From NCBI RefSeq assembly GCF_004114535.1, contig NZ_LBJC01000024.1, positions 124,001 through 188,000 of the forward strand: DNA of 64,000 nt. Reading direction: 5' to 3'. The stretch comes from Bradyrhizobium nanningense (GTDB lineage Bacteria > Pseudomonadota > Alphaproteobacteria > Rhizobiales > Xanthobacteraceae). This document shows positions 15,190 through 22,561 of this stretch, piece after piece; position 1 is the stretch's first letter, and each line of letters opens with the position of its first letter. The position numbers and the translations under genes are program-made. The notes under the pieces were generated by a model. That model was given only the letters and a program-made list of their open reading frames with translations. It did no database searches and was not told the origin of the DNA.

Positions 15190-16904
15190 TCGACGACACC
15201 GGTACCGCGTCGGAGGATAGCAACGCCCGGAAATGGAAGATCGCCGTCATCGACGACGATCCGGCGGTGCATGACGGCACGCGCTTTGCTCTCTCGGATT
15301 ACAGCCTGAACGGCCAGGGCATCGAGATCCTGTCGGCCTATTCGGCGGCGGAAGGCCGCAAGCTGATGGCCGAGCATAGCGACATCGCCGCCGTGCTGCT
15401 CGACGTCATCATGGAGACCGACGTCGCCGGCCTCGAGCTGGTCGAGTTCATCCGCAACGAGATCCGGAACGAGACCGTGCGCATCATCCTGCGCACCGGC
15501 CAGCCAGGCCAGGCGCCCGAGCGGCGCGTGATCGTGCAGTACGACATCAACGACTACAAGGCCAAGACCGAGCTCACCGCCGACAAGCTGTTCACCTCGC
15601 TGACCGCGGCTTTGCGCTCCTATCAGCAGCTCGAGCGCATGGTGCAGACGCGGCGCGGGCTCGAGATCATCATCGACGCGGCATCGACCCTATACGACTT
15701 CAAGTCGATGCAGCGGCTCGCCGAGGGCGTGCTGACCCAGCTCGCCTCGCTGCTCAACGTCGACTGCGCCGGTATCCTGGTTCTGCGCGACAATGGCGGC
15801 ATCGATCCCGAACTCTCGGTGCTCGCCGGCAGCGGCTGCTACAGCCGCTTCATCGGCACCACGACGTCGAAGGCGCTTGACCCCGATCTGCGCGAGATGG
15901 TCGAGGCCGCGTTCCAGCGCCGCAAGAACGAATTCGCCGACCACCGCAGCGTGATCTATTTGCGCACCGGATCCGGCCGCGAGGTGGTGGTGCTGCTGCA
16001 GGCCGAGCGCGATCTGTCCGAGACCGACCGCTCGCTGGTCGAGATCTTCTCCTCCAGGCTCTCGATCGCCTTCGACAACGTCATCCTCTACCAGCAGCTC
16101 CAGGACGCCAACACGCAGCTGGAGGACCGAGTCGCCCAGCGCACCCGCGCCTTGATGCAGGCCAACCGCCGCCTCTCCGCGCAATGGCTGCGGCTGCAGC
16201 GCGCCAACGGCTTCAAGAATGAGATTTTGGGCACCGTCGCGCACGATCTGAAGAATCCGCTCGGCGTCATCCTCGGCCGCACCGAGATGCTGAAAGAGCT
16301 GATCTCGACCGGCGCATCGCAAAGCGGCGTGGCCGCCCAGGTCGACCACATCCGCGACGCCACCAAGCGCCTGACCACGATGGTCGACCATCTGATCTCG
16401 GACGCGATGGCCGATGCCTTCGACATCACCATCCGCCGCGAGCCGGTCGACGTCGCCGCCCTGGTCAAGGAGGTCGCCGAAGCCAACCAGCCGTTGGCCG
16501 TCAACAAGCAGCAGGCGATCAGCGTCACCGCCCCGGCCAACATCGTCACCATGTGCGACACCGATCGCATCCGCGAGGCGATCGACAATCTCATCAGCAA
16601 CGCCATCAAATATTCGCCGATAGGCGGCAGGATCGACGTCACCGTCAGCCACGAGGGCAGCGACACCATCGTCTGCGTCAGCGACGAGGGCGCCGGCCTG
16701 TCGCCGGAGGATCTCGGCCGCCTGTTCGGCCGCTTTCAGCGGCTGTCGGCCAAGCCGACCGCCGGCGAGAGCTCGACCGGGCTTGGGCTCTCCATCGTCA
16801 AGCGCATCGTCGACATGCATGGCGGCGAGGTGACTGCCGATAGCGACGGGCCCGGCAAGGGCTCGACCTTCACCATCACCCTCCCCGCGACCGAAATGCC
16901 GTGA
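15159..16904 (+). CDS. Hybrid response regulator-histidine kinase with DUF3369
   Basis: This soluble protein has 581 residues. An N-terminal receiver (about 27-150) has the phospho-acceptor Asp82 in LLDVIMETD. The DUF3369 signature APERRVIVQYDINDYKAKTE (119-138) opens a GAF-like sensory region to about 310. A coiled coil leads into HisKA with His362 in GTVAHDLKNPLGV, then HATPase (NLISNAIKYSP, DEGAGLSP, STGLGLSIVKRIVD). It has no membrane segment. It probably receives phosphate from the upstream membrane kinase on Asp82 and passes its own signal to the OmpR-type regulator encoded 10 bases downstream. Confidence 0.9.
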   Translation: MAEQDDVLHLIDDTGTASEDSNARKWKIAVIDDDPAVHDGTRFALSDYSLNGQGIEILSAYSAAEGRKLMAEHSDIAAVLLDVIMETDVAGLELVEFIRNEIRNETVRIILRTGQPGQAPERRVIVQYDINDYKAKTELTADKLFTSLTAALRSYQQLERMVQTRRGLEIIIDAASTLYDFKSMQRLAEGVLTQLASLLNVDCAGILVLRDNGGIDPELSVLAGSGCYSRFIGTTTSKALDPDLREMVEAAFQRRKNEFADHRSVIYLRTGSGREVVVLLQAERDLSETDRSLVEIFSSRLSIAFDNVILYQQLQDANTQLEDRVAQRTRALMQANRRLSAQWLRLQRANGFKNEILGTVAHDLKNPLGVILGRTEMLKELISTGASQSGVAAQVDHIRDATKRLTTMVDHLISDAMADAFDITIRREPVDVAALVKEVAEANQPLAVNKQQAISVTAPANIVTMCDTDRIREAIDNLISNAIKYSPIGGRIDVTVSHEGSDTIVCVSDEGAGLSPEDLGRLFGRFQRLSAKPTAGESSTGLGLSIVKRIVDMHGGEVTADSDGPGKGSTFTITLPATEMP

Positions 16905-16914
16905 TCAAGCCGCC

Positions 16915-17649
16915 ATGACCCAAAGCCAGCACATCATGATCGTCGACGATGAAGCCCCGGCCCGGGAGATGGTCGGCGATTATCTCAAGATGCACGGCTT
17001 CACCGTGACGCTGTGCGACGGCGGCAAATCGCTCCGCACCGCGATCCAGAGCAGCATGCCCGATCTCGTCGTGCTCGACCTCAACATGCCCGAGGAGGAC
17101 GGCCTCTCGATCATCCGCGACCTCAAGAGCCGCATCAACGTGCCGGTCATCATGCTGACCGCGACCGCGAGCCCGATCGACCGCGTCGTCGGGCTCGAGC
17201 TCGGCGCCGACGATTACGTGGCCAAACCCTGCGAGCTGCGCGAGCTGATGGCGCGGATCCGCTCGGTGCTGCGTCGAAGCGTGCCGGCGAAGGCGGCGGC
17301 GCCGGAGGCGGCGGCGAAATCGGACAAGGAGCAATTGGTACGGTTCGGGACAAAGTGGCTCGATCTAGAAGCCCAGGCCTTGCGCGACGACGAGGGCAAC
17401 GAGCATCCGCTGACGGCGTCCGAGTTCGGGCTGTTGAAAGTGTTCGCGGCCAATCCGAAGCGCGTGCTGTCGCGCGAACGCCTGTTGGAATTGGCCAATG
17501 CGCGCGACGCCGAAGCTTTCGACCGCGCCGTCGACCTGCGCATCATGCGCATCCGCCGCAAGATCGAGCCCGATCCCGCCAAGCCGGCCGTGATCCGCAC
17601 CATCCGCGGCGGCGGCTATCTGTTCTCGCCGCAGGGCGAAAAAGCGTAA
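16915..17649 (+). CDS. OmpR/PhoB-family response regulator
   Basis: This 244-residue protein has a receiver domain with acidic pocket Asp11-Asp12, phospho-acceptor Asp55 in LVVLDLNMPEEDG and the conserved Lys in YVAKPCELREL. A short Ala-rich linker (about 125-140) leads to a winged-helix DNA-binding domain (LTASEFGLLKVFAANPKRVLS, then TIRGGGYLF). It closes the receptor-kinase-kinase operon and is its likely output. Target genes are not visible; the ECF gene begins about 420 bases downstream, after repeat D and a palindromic promoter region. Confidence 0.92.
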   Translation: MTQSQHIMIVDDEAPAREMVGDYLKMHGFTVTLCDGGKSLRTAIQSSMPDLVVLDLNMPEEDGLSIIRDLKSRINVPVIMLTATASPIDRVVGLELGADDYVAKPCELRELMARIRSVLRRSVPAKAAAPEAAAKSDKEQLVRFGTKWLDLEAQALRDDEGNEHPLTASEFGLLKVFAANPKRVLSRERLLELANARDAEAFDRAVDLRIMRIRRKIEPDPAKPAVIRTIRGGGYLFSPQGEKA

Positions 17650-17668
17650 GGGCGCGCGGCGCAGATAG

Positions 17669-17765
17669 GTGCCGTAGGGTGGGCAAAGCGGAAGCGTGCC
17701 TACCGTTCTCTCCATAATAGCGAAAAGATCGTGGGCACGGCGCTTCGCGCCTTTGCCTACCCTGC
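17669..17765. repeat. Repeat D, copy 1
   Basis: An imperfect inverted repeat has left end GTGCCGTAGGGTGGGCAAAGCG, and right end CGTGGGCACGGCGCTTCGCGCC then TTTGCCTACCCT. The second copy at 27941-28039 shares both ends. It follows the response-regulator gene directly. The next 150 bases (17766-17920) show only a weak family-B-like fragment (CCGGGACGACAG near 17806-17817). Confidence 0.8.
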
Positions 17766-17924
17766 GACATCGCCGTCCCGGCTACCCGCTTCGCGCCCCG
17801 GGACGACAGCGCGGCACGCCGGAACGCAAATCGCCGGGATTCGTTCCGGGGCGCCCGCGGTCGCCTCCCAACCCCCAGTCCCGTATTTTCCGTATATTGA
17901 AATTCCACGCTTTTTTGCCCCGAA

Positions 17925-17991
17925 TGTTTCGTCGCGGCCGTTTCGACGAAACAATTTGGCGGCGCACGAAACCATTTTCCGCTTTTCGTGC
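17925..17991. promoter_or_regulatory. Two adjacent inverted repeats upstream of the ECF sigma gene
   Basis: Repeat 1 has 10-base perfect arms TGTTTCGTCG (17925-17934) and CGACGAAACA (17944-17953). Repeat 2 has 8-base perfect arms GCACGAAA (17964-17971) and TTTCGTGC (17984-17991). Both are built around CGAAA and lie 80-150 bases before the ECF start codon. The 11-mer ACGAAACAATT at 17946-17956 recurs at 18755-18765, after the gene. An operator or an autoregulated ECF promoter are the likely explanations; neither is proven. Confidence 0.5.
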
Positions 17992-18072
17992 AGACGTCCC
18001 GAAACGTTGGCTCATTAACACTTTGGTCCAAGGAAACGCCGCTCGGTTGCGGCGCTACGGGGAGCCAAGTCC

Positions 18073-18684
18073 ATGCTGAACGTCATCGCCATCAACGCCC
18101 AGGCCAGCCAGAGCATCATCGCCGCTCAGGCGACTTCGGACGACATGCTCCTCGAGAGCATTGCCGACGGCAACCGCACGGCCATGCACATCCTTTATTG
18201 CCGCCACAATGTGCGGGTGTACCGCTTCATCCTGCGCATCGTGCGTGACGCCACCGCGGCGGAAGACCTCGTCAGCCAGGTGTTTCTCGACGTGTGGCGG
18301 ACCGCCGGCCAGTTCCAGGGCCGTTCCCAGGTTTCGACCTGGCTGCTCTCGATCGCCCGTTTCAAGGCCCTGACCGCGATGCGCCAGCGCCGCTTCGAGG
18401 ACATCGACCAGGAGGACGTGCGGCAGATTCCTGACGGTAACGACACGCCCGAGACCTCGCTCGACCGCAGTGACACCAGCGCCATCCTGCGCGCCTGCGT
18501 GCAGAAGCTGTCGCCCGCGCATCGCGAGATCATCAACCTCATCTATTATCACGAGAAGTCGGTGGAGGAGGTCGGACAGATCATCGGCATCCCCCAGAGC
18601 ACCGTGAAGACGCGGATGTTCTACGCCCGCAAGCAATTGGCCGAATTGCTTAAAGGCTGCGGCGTCGAACGTTTCGCCGCCTGA
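18073..18684 (+). CDS. ECF-type RNA polymerase sigma factor
   Basis: This 203-residue protein has region 2 (about 45-110: RFILRIVRDATAAEDLVSQVFLDVWR, then STWLLSIARFKAL) and region 4 (about 140-195: LSPAHREIINLIYYHEKSVEEVGQIIG, with helix-turn-helix IPQSTVKTRMFYARKQLAELL). The ATG at 18073 has GGGGAG upstream. No anti-sigma gene is adjacent, so its control must be transcriptional, post-translational or through an unlinked partner. It is not obviously EcfG, since neither phyR nor nepR is nearby. Possible targets are the CcdA/thioredoxin genes downstream. Confidence 0.88.
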   Translation: MLNVIAINAQASQSIIAAQATSDDMLLESIADGNRTAMHILYCRHNVRVYRFILRIVRDATAAEDLVSQVFLDVWRTAGQFQGRSQVSTWLLSIARFKALTAMRQRRFEDIDQEDVRQIPDGNDTPETSLDRSDTSAILRACVQKLSPAHREIINLIYYHEKSVEEVGQIIGIPQSTVKTRMFYARKQLAELLKGCGVERFAA

Positions 18685-18705
18685 TTTCAAGGATTTCAAA
18701 GGGAT

Positions 18706-18725
18706 AGGGCCCGATCTCGGGCCCT
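18706..18725 (+). terminator. Hairpin just after the ECF gene
   Basis: A perfect inverted repeat AGGGCCCGA (18706-18714) / TCGGGCCCT (18717-18725) starts 22 bases after the stop codon. It is very GC-rich but lacks a T-tract, so it is termination-like rather than a classical intrinsic terminator. Confidence 0.4.
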
Positions 18726-18850
18726 GCCCCGGGGACACGGAAGTGTTACCGCCCACGAAACAATTGAAACAAAGCACAACATCAGGCGGAAAAACTTCCC
18801 CCCTATAAAGCTTACATACGGTTTTGCTTAAACCTCCCAAGAACCTCCAG

Positions 18851-18890
18851 CGACCCGGACGGGATGCCCCCCTCCGGGTCGTTTTGTGTT
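18851..18890 (+). terminator. Rho-independent terminator
   Basis: The stem CGACCCGGA (18851-18859) pairs with TCCGGGTCG (18873-18881) and is followed directly by TTTTGTGTT. It is the best intrinsic terminator in the window. It would end transcription from the ECF gene, or from a short independent transcript starting after 18755. Confidence 0.75.
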
Positions 18891-18920
18891 TGGCGGGCTC
18901 CGCCCGTCGTCGCGGGCTCC

Positions 18921-19026
18921 CGCCTCTCCGGCTTGCTTGCGGCCGGGTGAGGGTTCTTTCCTCTGGGGGAGCGTCCCGTTGCGGAGATACCCTCTCCCCA
19001 CCCCTCCCCCGCAGGCGAGGGAGCGC
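18921..19026. repeat. Repeat A, degenerate copy
   Basis: The left arm is decayed (CGCCTCTCCGGCTTGC). The centre CTCTGGGGGAGCGTCCCGTTG and the right arm CTCCCCCGCAGGCGAGGGAG match other copies. Together with the hairpin and terminator listed above it accounts for most of the 448-base gap after the ECF gene; 19027-19132 shows no recognisable feature. Confidence 0.75.
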
Positions 19027-19132
19027 ACCTCCCGTTCCGCTCGCAGCTGTCCCCGTCACGAAGGCGTGACGCCGCGTAACGGGCGCCCCACCGCACCCGA
19101 ACTGCCCTCGTGACCTCCATCGCGAGTGCGCC

Positions 19133-19831
19133 ATGCTCGAACTTCTCTTCGCTCTCCTTGCCGGCATCCTCACCATCGCCGCGCCATGTACGCTGCCGAT
19201 GCTGCCGATCCTGCTCGGCGCCTCGATCGGGCGCGCGGGGCACCTGCGTCCGGCGATGATAGCGCTCGGCTTCGTCGTGTCCTTCTCAGCAGTCGCGCTG
19301 CTGCTCGGCGCAATCACACGGCTGTTCGATTTCGATCCGAATCTGCTGCGTGAGGCCGCCTCGATCCTGCTGCTCGGCTTCGGCCTGCTGATGCTGTGGC
19401 CGGCGCCATTCGAATGGCTGTCGATCCGGCTCAATGGCTGGCTCGATCTCGGCAATTCCAGCGCCACGCAACGCGACGGCGCGCTCGGCGGACTCGTGCT
19501 CGGCACCACGCTGGGCCTGGTCTGGACGCCTTGCGCCGGCCCTGTGCTCGGCTCGATCCTGACGCTGGTTGCGACATCGAAAAATCTCGGCTGGGCCGGC
19601 ACGCTGCTGGTCGCCTACGCCATTGGCGCGGCGATCCCGATGCTGGGAATAGCCTATGGCGGACAGGCCGCGACCACGCGCGTGCGCAGCCTGGCGCGAA
19701 TCTCACCGCGCCTGCAGCAGGGCTTCGGCATCGTCGTGATCGCCTTCGCGCTCGCCGCCTATTTCCAATACGACACGCTCATCGTGGCGTGGCTCACCGG
19801 CTTCTACCCGACCGGCCAGATCGGCCTGTGA
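19133..19831 (+). CDS. CcdA/DsbD-type transmembrane electron carrier
   Basis: This 232-residue membrane protein has about six segments. The two reactive cysteines of the family are seen in IAAPCTLPMLPILLG (first segment) and LVWTPCAGPVLGSIL (fourth segment), each in the characteristic PC context. CcdA moves electrons from cytoplasmic thioredoxin across the membrane to periplasmic thiol-disulfide proteins. The next gene, 30 bases downstream, is an exported thioredoxin-like protein that is probably its partner. A role in cytochrome c maturation, or in keeping Sox proteins reduced (SoxV-like), is possible; the sox cluster is 14 kb away. Confidence 0.88.
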   Translation: MLELLFALLAGILTIAAPCTLPMLPILLGASIGRAGHLRPAMIALGFVVSFSAVALLLGAITRLFDFDPNLLREAASILLLGFGLLMLWPAPFEWLSIRLNGWLDLGNSSATQRDGALGGLVLGTTLGLVWTPCAGPVLGSILTLVATSKNLGWAGTLLVAYAIGAAIPMLGIAYGGQAATTRVRSLARISPRLQQGFGIVVIAFALAAYFQYDTLIVAWLTGFYPTGQIGL

Positions 19832-19861
19832 TCCCTCAGTCTTCACCGAAAGGACGCACCC

Positions 19862-20449
19862 ATGACTTTCAAACTGCTCGCCGTTTCCGCCGCTCTGATC
19901 GGCATGGCCGTCACCGGCGCCGCCATCCCCGGCCTCTGCGACGAGGCCGCACGTGCAACGCCTGTCGTCACCGCCGATGCAGCACCGATCCAGGTCGCCG
20001 CAGCAAGCCAGCAATCCGCGCCCGACTTCGCCGGCATCAACACCTGGTTCAACTCCAAGCCGCTCAGCCTCACTGAGCTCCGCGGCAAGGTCGTGCTGGT
20101 CGACTTCTGGACCTATGGCTGCGTCAACTGCGTCAACACGCTGCCGCACGTCACCGAGCTCTACGCCAAGTACCGGGACAAGGGCCTCGTCGTGGTCGGC
20201 GTGCACACACCGGAATTCCCGTTCGAGCGCTCGGCTTCGAACGTGCAGGCCGCGCTGAAGCGCCACGGCATCACCTATCCGGTGGCGCAGGATAATGATT
20301 CCAGGACCTGGAGCGCCTACCGCAACCAATATTGGCCGGCGCAATACATCATCGACCAGAGCGGCAAGATCGTGTTCCAGCACGCCGGCGAAGGCAGCTA
20401 TGACGAGATCGACCGCACCGTGGCCAAGCTGCTGAACGCCAGCAGCTGA
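19862..20449 (+). CDS. Exported thioredoxin-like protein, CVNC active site
   Basis: This 195-residue protein has an N-terminal hydrophobic signal (LLAVSAALIGMAVTGAAI). The thioredoxin-like domain starts near residue 55, with the active site Cys87-Val-Asn-Cys90 in DFWTYGCVNCVNTLPHV and the cis-Pro segment NQYWPAQYIIDQSG. The CVNC motif and the TYG context match the thioredoxin part of DipZ-type proteins. It acts in the periplasm as a thiol-disulfide reductase fed by the CcdA-type protein encoded just before it. A 10-base palindrome 50 bases after the stop likely ends the transcript. Confidence 0.85.
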   Translation: MTFKLLAVSAALIGMAVTGAAIPGLCDEAARATPVVTADAAPIQVAAASQQSAPDFAGINTWFNSKPLSLTELRGKVVLVDFWTYGCVNCVNTLPHVTELYAKYRDKGLVVVGVHTPEFPFERSASNVQAALKRHGITYPVAQDNDSRTWSAYRNQYWPAQYIIDQSGKIVFQHAGEGSYDEIDRTVAKLLNASS

Positions 20450-20498
20450 TGCGGCGCGGACGTCGCGGCGGGTTTTGATTGTCGGCCTTGTTGCTTGA

Positions 20499-20520
20499 CT
20501 CCACGGACCCGTCCGTGGAG
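20499..20520 (+). terminator. Perfect 10-base inverted repeat after the thioredoxin-like gene
   Basis: CTCCACGGAC (20499-20508) and GTCCGTGGAG (20511-20520) are exact complements with a 2-base centre and are followed by TTTCC. It probably acts as a terminator for the ccdA-thioredoxin pair. It lies just upstream of the ATG at 20551 and argues against the earlier TTG (20479) as the start of the next gene. Confidence 0.6.
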
Positions 20521-20550
20521 TTTCCAGGGCGACGCAATCATCCGCCCGCG

Positions 20551-21525
20551 ATGGACGACACGCCCCCCAGCACCGACATTCGCCTCCGTGAAGGCTCTTC
20601 GATCGCGCAGCGGCTGGTGATGTCCGCTTTTGCGGCGGCCGTCGCGCTCTGCTTCACGCCGGGCCTGTTCACGCACGACACCATGGAGATCATCATCTCC
20701 GTGGTCGCGCTGCTCGTCGGCGCGGGATTCGTCGTCGGCATCATGATGGCGCCGGCGGTGGTGTGGATCATCACACCCGACGAGATCCTGATCGGGCACC
20801 AGCGGCCGTTCGGGAAACTGCGCACGCGGATCGTCGCGAGAGACGACATCGCCGGCTTGCAGGTTCCCGGCAGCAAGAGGGCAAAGGCCCGCTTCCAGCT
20901 GGCGTTCACGCTGGCCTCGGGTGAGCGGCTGACGTCGCCTCCGATTTCCGATGTCACGCACGTTCATGACACCGTGGCGCGGATCGCCGAACAGTTCGGC
21001 GTCCCCAATGTCGAGACGCCGGTCAATCCGCTCGATGCCAGCAATCCCGAGATGCGTCTCGGTGAGCCGCTCGAGCCGTTTCCCGCAAGGGACATCAGGA
21101 TCGTTGCGTTGATCGCCGTCGCGTTGTCCGCCGTGCCCTACGCCTACAAGCTCTGGCGGGGGCTATCGCCGAGCCATGTCGACATCCTGCTGCTGCCGCT
21201 CGGCGCGCTCGCCGCCTTCGCGGTCTACCGATACGCCAATCTCGTCACCGGCGCGTTCTGGATCATCAGGCAAGCCGACATTCGCGTTGAACGCCTGTGG
21301 GGCGACGGTACGCCGCGCGCGGATCATATCAAGGGGCACGATGTGAAGACGATCACGGTCGAGCGCCGCGGCCGGTCCGATGACGAGCACTGCATCGTGG
21401 TGATCCGATTGCATTCGGGACAAAGGTTTCGCAGCCCCCGCATCGGCTCGCGCGTCGAGGCGCGGGCCGTGGCGACGGAGATCGTGCGGCGACTCGGGAT
21501 CGCGCCGGAGAGCAACAAGATCTGA
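20551..21525 (+). CDS. Unknown four-helix membrane protein
   Basis: I do not recognise this 324-residue protein. It has two closely spaced hydrophobic segments near residues 24-42 and 48-68 and another pair near 185-205 and 212-230. Each pair is followed by a soluble segment resembling a PH-like or bPH2 domain: ITPDEILIGHQRPFGKLRTRIVARDDI, and later RQADIRVERLWGDGTPRADHI. The two halves may be an internal duplication (membrane hairpin plus beta-rich domain). The ATG at 20551 is preferred because the 72 bases before it hold a perfect palindrome. It is probably monocistronic. Confidence 0.65.
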   Translation: MDDTPPSTDIRLREGSSIAQRLVMSAFAAAVALCFTPGLFTHDTMEIIISVVALLVGAGFVVGIMMAPAVVWIITPDEILIGHQRPFGKLRTRIVARDDIAGLQVPGSKRAKARFQLAFTLASGERLTSPPISDVTHVHDTVARIAEQFGVPNVETPVNPLDASNPEMRLGEPLEPFPARDIRIVALIAVALSAVPYAYKLWRGLSPSHVDILLLPLGALAAFAVYRYANLVTGAFWIIRQADIRVERLWGDGTPRADHIKGHDVKTITVERRGRSDDEHCIVVIRLHSGQRFRSPRIGSRVEARAVATEIVRRLGIAPESNKI

Positions 21526-21571
21526 CATCGATGCCTGTTGGCTCAGGTGATCTAGCTGCGAGCTCGGAGCA

Positions 21572-21681
21572 ACCTCTCCCGCTTGCGGGGGAGGTCGGCG
21601 CGTAGCGCCGGGTGGGGGCTCTCTCCTATGGGGGAGTCTCCCTAGAGGGGACACCCTCTCCCCCGCAAGCGGGGGAGGGAG
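21572..21681. repeat. Repeat A, full copy
   Basis: The left hairpin CCTCTCCCGCTTGCGGGGGAGG (21573-21594) and right hairpin CTCTCCCCCGCAAGCGGGGGAG (21656-21677) enclose CTCTCTCCTATGGGGGAGTC. It occupies the middle of the 347-base gap before the L,D-transpeptidase gene. The remaining 190 bases, which must include that gene's promoter, show no distinct motif. Confidence 0.85.
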
Positions 21682-21872
21682 CGCAGCACCGCCTTGACCA
21701 CGACCTAAGCTTTTCGCGCCATCCCCTGTTTGTGGCATTGCCTGGGGCGCGTCAAAAACCCAAAGCATTCTCATGACATACTAGGGCGACGCGCCATCAA
21801 CTTGCCATGAACTTGCCCCTCAGGTTTGATGGCTTTGAATGATTTGCGCTGTGGCAGCGGGGAGAGCATCAC

Positions 21873-22478
21873 ATGACCGATTTTCGTCGCCGGACCGGGC
21901 TGCTTGTGGCGGCCTCCGTCGCAGCCTTGAGCCTCGTCATGTCTGCGCCCCCCGCCTCCGCCCAGCAGCCTGACCGCGGCGACGAGCCGGGCCTCGTCGC
22001 CGACGACGCCTACCAGCTCGAGCCGGAATGGCAGAAGCAGGTCGTTTACTTCCGCACCACCGAAGCGCCGGGCACCATCATCGTCTCGACCGCCGAACGG
22101 CACCTCTATCTGGTGCAGCCTGGCGGGCGCGCGATCCGCTATGGCATCGGCGTCGGCCGCGACGGCTTTCAATGGCAGGGGTTGGTGACCATCACCAACA
22201 AGAAGGAGTGGCCTGACTGGACGCCGCCGCCGGAGATGATCCAGCGCCAGCCCTACCTGCCGCGCTTCATGGCCGGCGGCCCCGGCAATCCGTTAGGGGC
22301 CCGCGCCATGTATCTCGGCACCACCGTCTACCGCATCCACGGCACCAACCGCCCCGACACGATCGGCACCAAGGTGTCCTCGGGCTGCTTCCGCCTCGTC
22401 AACAACGACGTCGCCGATCTCTACGACCGCGTCCCTGTCGGCACCAAGGTGGTCATCCGGCAGAAGCCCGAGCTCTGA
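21873..22478 (+). CDS. L,D-transpeptidase (YkuD/ErfK family)
   Basis: This 201-residue protein has a Sec signal (cleavage after PPASA near residue 30) and a YkuD domain at about 68-200. The catalytic motif is complete: His156 in YRIHGTNRPDTIG and Cys172 in SSGCFRLVNNDV. Such enzymes form 3-3 cross-links in peptidoglycan or attach outer-membrane proteins to it, using an active-site cysteine. The ATG at 21873 has GGGGAGAG nearby. It stands alone, with a short hairpin after its stop, and the next gene is unrelated. Confidence 0.93.
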   Translation: MTDFRRRTGLLVAASVAALSLVMSAPPASAQQPDRGDEPGLVADDAYQLEPEWQKQVVYFRTTEAPGTIIVSTAERHLYLVQPGGRAIRYGIGVGRDGFQWQGLVTITNKKEWPDWTPPPEMIQRQPYLPRFMAGGPGNPLGARAMYLGTTVYRIHGTNRPDTIGTKVSSGCFRLVNNDVADLYDRVPVGTKVVIRQKPEL

Positions 22479-22492
22479 GAATCACGCTCATG

Positions 22493-22513
22493 GCATGATC
22501 TTCCGGATCATGC
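22493..22513 (+). terminator. Short perfect hairpin after the L,D-transpeptidase gene
   Basis: GCATGATC (22493-22500), the 5-base loop TTCCG and GATCATGC (22506-22513) form a stable stem. It could be the terminator of the upstream gene. It has no T-tract directly after it. Confidence 0.4.
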
Positions 22514-22561
22514 TCTGCGCTCCCCTCCCAATTCCTTTTCCCGATTTTTCGAGAGAGTAAC

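Noticed and set aside
19133..20449. CcdA/thioredoxin pair as SoxV/SoxW
   Set aside because: The pair is 14 kb from the sox genes and the thioredoxin motif CVNC with DipZ context does not specifically indicate SoxW. A general redox role is the safer call.
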